Of a stretch of 16,154 nt of DNA, positions 6,617 to 12,401 are shown one piece after another. This DNA is from GCA-2732805 sp964516605 (GTDB lineage: Bacteria > Pseudomonadota > Gammaproteobacteria > Coxiellales > Coxiellaceae). The stretch spans positions 1 to 16,154 of the forward strand of contig CAZFAA010000037.1 of NCBI GenBank assembly GCA_964516605.1. The letters run 5' to 3'. A program made the position numbers and the translations under genes. The notes under the pieces are model-generated. The model ran no database searches. It saw only the letters and a program-made list of their open reading frames with translations, and was not told the origin of the DNA. Each line of letters opens with the position of its first letter. Positions within the stretch are counted from its first letter, which is position 1.

Positions 6617-7831
6617 ATGGATATATTATTGATTTATTATATTTTTTTTGTACTACTCATTTGTTTAAAAATAATATATAGTGTGCGGCCTATGTTAATA
6701 AAAGAACACACAAGAATTGCACTCACAACAGGATTGGCCTTGTTTGCCATGTTTTTTGGTGCTGGAAATTTAGTTTTCCCATTAGCTCTTGGCTCTCAAG
6801 CGGGTAGTCATTTATTCATAAGCTGGCTTGGGTTTATGATAGCTGGTGTTGGGCTGCCATTTCTTGGGTTATTTGCTCTTTCTTTGTATGGTGGTAATTA
6901 CTGGCATTTTTTCGATGTACTGGGTAAATACCTATCTTTTGCCGTTGTGACTTTCATCATATTAATTTTAGGTCCGTTATTTGCCGCACCGAGAACTGAA
7001 GACATTACCTTTAGCACGCTCGAACCGTTTCTGCCCAGTTATATAGGCAACAATATTATTAGTGTGGGCTATTTTCTTATAATATTAATCTTATCTTATA
7101 AACACACCTCTGTTGTCGACCTTATTGGCCGCGTCTTAAGCCCACTGAAACTGATTGCCTTTGTGACGTTGATTGTTGCAAGCCTTATTACAGCAAATGC
7201 ACTTTTACCTGCGACACAACCGGCAATACATATTTTTACAAACTCGCTATCAGTTGGCTATGGTACGATGGACATGCTCGCCGCATTCTTTTTCGGCAGT
7301 ATCGCTTATCAAAGCGTTGTACATAAATGCGCGAAGCTGGGCGCCGATGGCCACAAACTTGTTGTACCCATCATATTAAAAGCCTGCTTAATTGGTGCGT
7401 TTTTTATTGGACTCATTTACACAGGTTTTATGCTATCCGCTGCAACACATGCTGCTGATTTATATAATGTCAGTATGCCTGCGCTCATTAATCGCTTATC
7501 GCATCTTGTGCTAGGCCAGTTTGGTGCACTGTTCGTCTGCTTATGCGTAACGGTAGCATGTCTTACTACAGCGACAGCGCTGACTGTAGTTTCGACTCAC
7601 TTCTTTTATAAAACGCTGTTTCGTCATAAGCTCCCACATATAGTGTGCTTGCTCATTGTGTTAGCCATCATGTATATGATGTCAATTCTTGGGTTCAATA
7701 AAATCATGGCCATCGCCACGCCCATATTAAACTACTTGTATCCAGCCCTAATTGTATTGTGCGTGTGGAATATTGCTAAAAAGCTCAGAAATCCTTCGCC
7801 AAAGAACCGCGCGCCTACTATTACAAAATAA
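6617..7831 (+). CDS. BrnQ-family branched-chain amino acid:cation symporter (short)
   Basis: 404 residues, a polytopic inner-membrane protein of the LIVCS/BrnQ family, which imports Leu, Ile and Val with Na+ or H+. The family signature GLALFAMFFGAGNLVFP (39-55) is present, as are GPLFAAPRT (113-121) and the mid-protein SVGYGTMDMLAAFFFGS. It is shorter than E. coli BrnQ (439). The first 25 residues are very hydrophobic and precede the normal family N-terminus. A start at the ATG at 6692 (Met26, LIKEHTRIALTTG) would give 379 residues and a conventional beginning, but neither ATG has a good ribosome-binding site. If the longer form is real it has an extra N-terminal helix. Substrate is inferred from family only. 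The next gene follows after 55 bp and may be co-transcribed. Confidence 0.85.
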   Translation: MDILLIYYIFFVLLICLKIIYSVRPMLIKEHTRIALTTGLALFAMFFGAGNLVFPLALGSQAGSHLFISWLGFMIAGVGLPFLGLFALSLYGGNYWHFFDVLGKYLSFAVVTFIILILGPLFAAPRTEDITFSTLEPFLPSYIGNNIISVGYFLIILILSYKHTSVVDLIGRVLSPLKLIAFVTLIVASLITANALLPATQPAIHIFTNSLSVGYGTMDMLAAFFFGSIAYQSVVHKCAKLGADGHKLVVPIILKACLIGAFFIGLIYTGFMLSAATHAADLYNVSMPALINRLSHLVLGQFGALFVCLCVTVACLTTATALTVVSTHFFYKTLFRHKLPHIVCLLIVLAIMYMMSILGFNKIMAIATPILNYLYPALIVLCVWNIAKKLRNPSPKNRAPTITK

Positions 7832-7886
7832 ATCACCTCTGACTAACCCATGGATAAGCAAACGTTGCGAGGGGTAATCTTCTACG

Positions 7887-8615
7887 ATGAAAATACTCGA
7901 CATACATATAGAGCCGCAACCTAATGGTGTGACCTGTGGCCCAACATGCCTACATGCTATTTACCATTACTTAGGTAACACGCTCACCCTCAATGAAGTC
8001 ATTCAACAAGTGTCCTATCTAGAGAATGGTGGAACTCTCGCTGTTTTATTAGGCTGCCATGCCTTAACCCTGGGTTACCAAGTCACATTGCACAGTTTAA
8101 ATATGTATATTTTGGATCCCACTTGGATCGCATTAGACAAACAGGCCTTACTCCACAAATTAAACGAGCAAATCACACGCTCGAAAAACCCAAAGATTAT
8201 TACTACAACCAAAGCATACTGCCAATTTTTAGAGTTGGGTGGAACGATCTGCTTTTCAGAAATAACCGAGGCACAGCTTGCACGCTATATTGATAACAAC
8301 ATCCCATTATTATCTGGCGTTAACTCCACCTATCTTTACACCAGCATGAGAGATTACACGGGCGCTCAAGATCAGGTAGTTTACGACGAATTTTTAGGTG
8401 AGCCGACAGGTCATTTTGTTGTGCTACGTGGTTGCGATACAGAAAACCACAAACTATTTATAGCCGATCCCTACGCACCCCAGTCTTTATCCACAACACA
8501 CTATTACGATGTCTCGTTCGCACATTGGTTACATGCGCATTTACTGGGGATTAGCACGTATGATACAGAGTTGTTGGCGATAGAAAATTCGGTAAGCGGT
8601 AAGGCGACAAGTTAG
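7887..8615 (+). CDS. C39-like papain-fold protein, uncharacterised
   Basis: 242 residues. The N-terminal PNGVTCGPTCLHAIYHYLG (12-30) is a C39-like cysteine-peptidase start with the presumed nucleophile Cys17 in TCGPTC. GEPTGHFVVLRG (171-182) offers His176 and IADPYAP (192-198) offers Asp194, giving a plausible Cys-His-Asp triad. GGTLAVLLGCHAL (48-60) and YDEFLGEPTGHFVVL are characteristic of a stand-alone cytoplasmic C39-like family of unknown role, not the leader-peptidase domain of bacteriocin ABC exporters: no membrane or ATPase part is present. Whether it is a peptidase, an amidase or an inactive relative cannot be told. The start follows a GAGGGG at 7869-7874 with rather long (12 nt) spacing. 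The stop codon and last three residues (ATS) lie within or at the edge of a dispersed repeat, so the C-terminus may have been reshaped by it. Confidence 0.8.
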   Translation: MKILDIHIEPQPNGVTCGPTCLHAIYHYLGNTLTLNEVIQQVSYLENGGTLAVLLGCHALTLGYQVTLHSLNMYILDPTWIALDKQALLHKLNEQITRSKNPKIITTTKAYCQFLELGGTICFSEITEAQLARYIDNNIPLLSGVNSTYLYTSMRDYTGAQDQVVYDEFLGEPTGHFVVLRGCDTENHKLFIADPYAPQSLSTTHYYDVSFAHWLHAHLLGISTYDTELLAIENSVSGKATS

Positions 8616-8673
8616 GGCACCTCTTTTGGCACGCCCCATTGTTCAGCTGTGAGAGCAGTTTGGACGAAAATTT
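8607..8673 (+). repeat. Dispersed repeat, copy B (~67 bp)
   Basis: Matches 5826-5891 with one small indel and about ten differences. It begins inside the last codons of the C39-like gene and supplies its TAG stop (the corresponding bases in copy A read TCA). Its right half is the left arm of the palindrome at 8630-8742. Confidence 0.75.
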
Positions 8674-8742
8674 GAGGGAGCAGCGCAGCGAGAATTTTCG
8701 TCCAAAATGGTCCGCAGATGGCCAAACTTTCAAGAGGGCGTG
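8630..8742. repeat. Imperfect ~113 bp palindromic element between convergent genes
   Basis: A perfect 14-bp inner inverted repeat, TTTGGACGAAAATT (8659-8672) and AATTTTCGTCCAAA (8693-8706), encloses a 20-nt loop. The outer ends are also inverted: CACGCCC (8630-8636) and GGGCGTG (8736-8742). The RNA of either strand could fold into a long hairpin. It fills most of the gap between the C39-like stop (8615) and the murI stop (8751). It lacks a T-run, so it is not a standard terminator, though it could block or protect 3' ends. It looks like a MITE- or REP-type mobile repeat. Confidence 0.7.
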
Positions 8743-8750
8743 AGTATTTA

Positions 8751-9575
8751 CTAACCATCTATCAACTCGACCTCATCACGCGCAATAGTCCTTTGCAGAA
8801 AAATCTTGCCGACACGGGAAAAACGCTCTGGAAGATCCGTAACAAGATAGTGGCATTGTTGTGCTGTGTGATGGCGACGGGCAGCATGTAAATCAAGCAA
8901 GGTTAACATCTGATCTACGACTTGAGCTGTTTCATAAGCTGAATTAATCACTTGTATGGTTGGGCCTAAAAAGTGACGAATTGGTGTAATTAAGGCTGGG
9001 AAATGGGTACACCCGAGAATCACGGTATCATAACGATCATTCACAAACGGCGCCAAGTACTTTTCCACAGCACACTGCGCCAGTTTATCATCTACACAGC
9101 CTTCTTCTGACAGCGCTACAAAAAGACCACATGGTTGGCTGCTGATGACCAATTCTGGACGCAAGGCGCGTAAGGTATTTTGATAGACCTCGGATTGTAT
9201 GGTCGTCTCTGTTGCTAATAACACCACATTATTATTGCGTGTGGCTGTAACAGCGGCTTTTGCGCCAGGCTCAATGACGCCAATGATTGGCAAGTCAGGG
9301 AACTGTTGCTTCAGATGGGGTAAAGCCGCAGCAGTGGCTGTGTTGCAGGCGACAACCAGTAACTTGATGCCGCGTTGCTGTAAAATTGAGGTCATCAGTG
9401 TTGCGTAATGCAGAACCGTTTTCTGGCTTTTTGTGCCATAAGGCAAACGAGCCGTATCACCCAAATATAAAAAGCGCTCATCTGGCAGGCGCTTAATCAG
9501 TTCTTGTAAAACCGTTAAGCCGCCCATGCCCGAATCGAAGATACCAATCGGTAGCTCCTGCGTATTATTATGCAT
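8751..9575 (-). CDS. murI: Glutamate racemase
   Basis: Converts L- to D-glutamate for peptidoglycan, without cofactor, in the cytoplasm. Numbering from the upstream GTG codon, the N-terminal PIGIFDSGMGGLTV (13-26) contains the conserved Asp18-Ser19, VVACNTATAAALP (78-90) the catalytic Cys81, and ILGCTHFPAL (190-199) the second catalytic Cys193 with His195. These are the two-cysteine acid/base pair of the family. Two starts are possible: GTG at 9587 (278 residues) or ATG at 9575 (274 residues). The ATG is chosen because it is the stronger codon; neither has a clear Shine-Dalgarno, and GTGG 8 nt before the ATG is the best available. The gene is convergent with the C39-like gene across the palindromic repeat and divergent from the 842-residue gene. 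Confidence 0.95.
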   Translation of the reverse strand: MHNNTQELPIGIFDSGMGGLTVLQELIKRLPDERFLYLGDTARLPYGTKSQKTVLHYATLMTSILQQRGIKLLVVACNTATAAALPHLKQQFPDLPIIGVIEPGAKAAVTATRNNNVVLLATETTIQSEVYQNTLRALRPELVISSQPCGLFVALSEEGCVDDKLAQCAVEKYLAPFVNDRYDTVILGCTHFPALITPIRHFLGPTIQVINSAYETAQVVDQMLTLLDLHAARRHHTAQQCHYLVTDLPERFSRVGKIFLQRTIARDEVELIDG

Positions 9576-9618
9576 AAGTAAAGCCACTGTACAAAAAGAA
9601 CAAAGTATATACCCATTT

Positions 9619-9649
9619 CACTTGAAGATGCGAGCAGCATATTGAAGTG
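9619..9649. repeat. Hairpin / REP-like inverted repeat upstream of murI
   Basis: CACTTGAAGATGC (9619-9631) and GCATATTGAAGTG (9637-9649) pair at 11 of 13 positions around a 5-nt GAGCA loop, next to an AGTATATACCC word at 9604-9614. It lies about 45-75 bp upstream of murI on the murI leader side. It could be a dispersed repeat or an mRNA leader structure. Confidence 0.45.
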
Positions 9650-9659
9650 GCATAAAAAC

Positions 9660-9684
9660 AAGATGGGGTTTCACCTACCATCTT
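9660..9684 (-). terminator. Possible minus-strand hairpin terminator
   Basis: AAGATGG and CCATCTT (9660-9666 and 9678-9684) form a 7-bp stem with an 11-nt loop. On the minus strand the stem is followed by GTTTTTATG, a modest U-run. It could act as an attenuator or end antisense transcripts entering murI from the right. The stem is AT-rich and short. Confidence 0.3.
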
Positions 9685-9717
9685 CATCCTATGGCTTGCC
9701 TGTACATCAGTCTAACC

Positions 9718-9746
9718 TTGACTGTGCGAATACACTTGTATATTAT
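9718..9746 (+). promoter_or_regulatory. Sigma70-type promoter candidate for the 842-residue protein gene
   Basis: TTGACT (9718-9723), 17 nt, then TATTAT (9741-9746): 5/6 at both boxes with ideal spacing. The predicted start near 9753 would give a leader of about 108 nt containing the CTTAAT repeat pair. Confidence 0.5.
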
Positions 9747-9798
9747 TTCGCCTCTCTCAGACCTCTTCGCGTCATGTTATTATGCTTATGAATTGCGG

Positions 9799-9818
9799 CT
9801 TAATAGAAGCTTAATCAT
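9799..9818 (+). promoter_or_regulatory. PmrA-box-like tandem repeat
   Basis: Two direct half-sites, CTTAATAGA (9799-9807) and CTTAATCAT (9810-9818), start exactly 11 bp apart. That is the architecture of the Legionella/Coxiella PmrA consensus, cTTAATatT-N2-cTTAATatT. Candidate -10 elements follow (TAATAT at 9826-9831 or CATAAA at 9834-9839). The box ends 42 bp before the ATG at 9861. The match is by eye from remembered consensus. Confidence 0.5.
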
Positions 9819-9860
9819 GACCTGTTAATATGACATAAATTTTATGGAGCCTACCCATTT

Positions 9861-12389
9861 ATGCTTATGCGAAGTCGTCTTGAAGCTGCCATAATCATCT
9901 TCCAAAAAGCAGCGCAGGAAAGAGCTGAACCCGGGAGCTTAGAACAACAAGAGCTATCAAAAACTTGTGGTATTTTAAAAGAATTTTTGGAATCGTCTCA
10001 AGATAACGACGCGCGTCTGGAAGAGCAAATTTCTGAATTAATAGCACAATACCACAGCTTTACTAAAACTCCCTTAAACAAAAATCTTCTCAGTGAACAA
10101 TGTACTATCATAGTGTCACTTCTACCCGACAGTGAGGAACTTACTACTGCTATCACTTTTCAAGCCTTAATAGCAGGTTGCTCAAATGATGAAGAAAAAG
10201 ATCAACTTTACGAAAAACATAAAAGCCGGTTAATCTGTTTGTCTAAAAATGATTATGATGCTTTCATCCGTATTGTAGGAGCATTAACTCAAAAAAGCAG
10301 GCAAGACTTTTGCGAACAACTTGAAAATCAAGCACCGCTTACCAGCTGGCATGAGTTTATTAATTTTCTAAACGTACTGCCTAAAGAAGAAAAAATTACT
10401 GCTTATAGAAAATGGTTAAAATACTTTGAACAGTGGGGCCCTATCAAACATACTGATTTTATTAAAATTTTAACCGTGCTGGCTGAAGAATGTCATGAAG
10501 AATGTCATATAGATTTTTTAACTCTATTAAACAATGAAAAAAATTTGCTAATTGATAGCTATGCTCAATTTAAAGAATATTGGCAATCCCTTTTTCAAGC
10601 CTTAATAGCAGGTTGCTCAAATCATGAAGAAAAAGATCAACTTTACGAAAAACATAAAAGCCAGTTAATCTGGTGGTCTAAAAATGATTATGATGCTTTC
10701 ATCCGTATTGTAGGAGCATTAACTCAAAAAAGCAGGCAAGACTTTTGCGAACAACTTGAAAATCAAGCACCGCTTACCAGCTGGCATGAGTTTATTAATT
10801 TTCTAAACGTACTGCCTAAAGAAGAAAAAATTACTGCTTATAGAAAATGGTTAAAATACTTTGAACAGTGGGGCCCTATCAAACATACTGATTTTATTAA
10901 AATTTTAACCGTGCTGGCTGAAGAATGTCATGAAGAATGTCATGAAGAATGTCATATAGATTTTTTAACTCTATTAAACAATAAAAAAAATTTGCTAATT
11001 GATAACTATGCTCAATTTAAAGAATATTGGAAATTCCTTACTCAGCATATGCGGGAAGAAAGTTATCAATCTGGTTACGACTTATGTTACGACTTATGTT
11101 ACGAATTATGTCAGGAAAAATTACTACAGTTGGCTCAAGGCAACGCAAATACTCTTAAAAAAATCTCGGATTTGCTGACTGCAACGCCGACATACCATAA
11201 GCAATTTTTCAAAAGCTACGTAAACAGTCAGAGTATCGATCTTGGAAAACTAATTGAGATTGCCCAACCAAATGAAATGGACGACTGCTTTAATGATAAC
11301 ATCATCAAAAAACTTATTACGCTTTGTCAATACGACTTCAAGCTATTTATTAGTATTTTAAGAAAATTATATACTGATGAAAACCGCTCAAATTTTTTAA
11401 AAGAATATGCAAAACAACATTTATCAGCTCCTGATGAATCCGAGTCAAACTTTACATATGGTCAGTTTGTAATTCTATGGCCTGAGCTATATTCAGAAAA
11501 AGAAAAAACTATTATTTATGATGCCTGCCAGGAACGCTTTGAGCAGTGGGTTAAAGCCTATCATACTGATATACAAGGCCTAACAACGGAAAAGTTGAAA
11601 GCTTATATTATGGCAGGACATACTATGACTGATCTGCAAAATTTCATCAATAATGACCTTAAAAAAAATAGGGGAGATCTAGGAAAAAATTTTGATATAA
11701 ATAACGCTGAAAAAACCCGATTTGATCTGAAAAGACATCTTCTTGCTTCAGAAGAAAAAGAAAGAATGCCTTTTTTAAAAACTCACCTAAGGCAATATTG
11801 GACTCATATAACAAATTGCCTTACAGACGAACAAGGAACAACAAACGAAAGATTATTATACACCGAACAAACACAAAAATTATTATACGATTACCTAAAA
11901 GATTTCATGCTCATTTATGGCATGTTACGCGACATGCAAAATAGTTTTTTTCCTAAAAGCAATAAATGGTGTACCGTTAAAATAGATGATAATTTTGCGT
12001 ATCATGAGCTTAAGTTTAGGAAGTCAGTGTACACAATAAACCAAATACATGCGCATGCTCAACATAATCAACATTCTAGAACAGCAAAAGCACTGCAATT
12101 ACTCGAAAATTTTTATCACACTCAAAATGATCCTAACACACAACAGAATGCCAAAAACACCTTACTCCAACAAGCGCTCATAACCGCACATGCAAGCAGC
12201 CATCCTCTAGCCATAACAACCCTTAAAATACAAGATCAAAACGGACGCCTCACATCACAGCACTTTTGCCGCACATCCTCATTATCTTTATTTTTACAAC
12301 CCAATCGCCACATTAGTCTAGATCACAACGTAGGACAACCCATCAATCAACAATACCTGCAACGCTTAAGCGGCCATGGCAGGTCCTAG
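9861..12389 (+). CDS. 842-residue internally duplicated protein, unknown function; effector candidate
   Basis: No family was recognised. There is no signal peptide or membrane helix; the composition is rich in charged residues, Gln and Leu and looks all-helical. Residues 1-98 are unique. Residues 100-241 and 245-390 are near-identical copies of a ~145-residue unit (FQALIAGCSN... to ...YAQFKEYW). Residues about 485-572 are a diverged third copy that keeps the DF--FI-I, FEQW and HTD positions. Two four-residue tandem expansions occur: EECH (2 units in copy 1, 3 in copy 2) and YDLC/YDLC/YELC at 406-417. Residues about 590-842 are unrelated to the repeats and hydrophilic. GGAG at 9846-9849 lies 11 nt before the ATG. 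The gene is AT-richer than its neighbours and converges on vgrG with 12 bp between stops. The PmrA-like box and the solenoid-like architecture fit a secreted effector, but no catalytic motif or acidic C-terminal secretion signal was found. Confidence 0.75.
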   Translation: MLMRSRLEAAIIIFQKAAQERAEPGSLEQQELSKTCGILKEFLESSQDNDARLEEQISELIAQYHSFTKTPLNKNLLSEQCTIIVSLLPDSEELTTAITFQALIAGCSNDEEKDQLYEKHKSRLICLSKNDYDAFIRIVGALTQKSRQDFCEQLENQAPLTSWHEFINFLNVLPKEEKITAYRKWLKYFEQWGPIKHTDFIKILTVLAEECHEECHIDFLTLLNNEKNLLIDSYAQFKEYWQSLFQALIAGCSNHEEKDQLYEKHKSQLIWWSKNDYDAFIRIVGALTQKSRQDFCEQLENQAPLTSWHEFINFLNVLPKEEKITAYRKWLKYFEQWGPIKHTDFIKILTVLAEECHEECHEECHIDFLTLLNNKKNLLIDNYAQFKEYWKFLTQHMREESYQSGYDLCYDLCYELCQEKLLQLAQGNANTLKKISDLLTATPTYHKQFFKSYVNSQSIDLGKLIEIAQPNEMDDCFNDNIIKKLITLCQYDFKLFISILRKLYTDENRSNFLKEYAKQHLSAPDESESNFTYGQFVILWPELYSEKEKTIIYDACQERFEQWVKAYHTDIQGLTTEKLKAYIMAGHTMTDLQNFINNDLKKNRGDLGKNFDINNAEKTRFDLKRHLLASEEKERMPFLKTHLRQYWTHITNCLTDEQGTTNERLLYTEQTQKLLYDYLKDFMLIYGMLRDMQNSFFPKSNKWCTVKIDDNFAYHELKFRKSVYTINQIHAHAQHNQHSRTAKALQLLENFYHTQNDPNTQQNAKNTLLQQALITAHASSHPLAITTLKIQDQNGRLTSQHFCRTSSLSLFLQPNRHISLDHNVGQPINQQYLQRLSGHGRS
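10157..10583 (+). repeat. Intragenic tandem duplication, copy 1
   Basis: 427 bp encoding residues 100-241. It is almost identical to 10592-11030, offset by 435 bp. Only six base substitutions and one 12-bp indel were found, so the duplication is recent or is being homogenised. Confidence 0.97.
10592..11030 (+). repeat. Intragenic tandem duplication, copy 2
   Basis: 439 bp encoding residues 245-390. The differences from copy 1 are Asp to His, Arg to Gln, Cys to Trp, Leu to Trp, Glu to Lys and Ser to Asn, plus one extra GAAGAATGTCAT unit. All six substitutions change the amino acid. A run of eight A at 10983-10990 replaces seven in copy 1. Confidence 0.97.
10921..10955 (+). repeat. 12-bp minisatellite (EECH), three units
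   Basis: GAAGAATGTCAT is repeated three times here, whereas copy 1 has two units (about 10486-10508). Units are a multiple of three, so frame is preserved. Length variation between strains would be expected. Confidence 0.85.
11076..11111 (+). repeat. 12-bp minisatellite (YDLC), three units
   Basis: TACGACTTATGT occurs twice, followed by TACGAATTATGT, encoding YDLC-YDLC-YELC at residues 406-417. This is a second in-frame tetrapeptide expansion just after the duplicated block, again ending in Cys. Confidence 0.9.
11313..11576 (+). repeat. Diverged third copy of the protein repeat
   Basis: Residues about 485-572 align with 124-201 of copy 1 at protein level: LCQYDFKLFISIL against LSKNDYDAFIRIV, a mid segment ending in ...EKEKTIIYDACQERFEQW against ...KEEKITAYRKWLKYFEQW, then HTD in both. 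Nucleotide similarity is largely gone, so this is an older copy. It suggests that the protein grew by repeated duplication. Confidence 0.6.
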
Positions 12390-12401
12390 CTAACAGCTTA
12401 T

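Noticed and set aside
8551..8733. Minus-strand open frame across the palindromic repeat
   Set aside because: It overlaps the 3' end of the C39-like gene and the repeat, has no ribosome-binding site and shows no protein-like character.
10157..11111. CRISPR-like repetitive array
   Set aside because: The repeats are in-frame coding duplications and 12-bp minisatellites with no regular spacers.
12288..12386. C-terminal Dot/Icm E-block secretion signal in the 842-residue protein
   Set aside because: The last 30-odd residues are basic or neutral (many Gln, His, Arg) and lack a cluster of Glu, so the motif is absent even though effector status is still possible.
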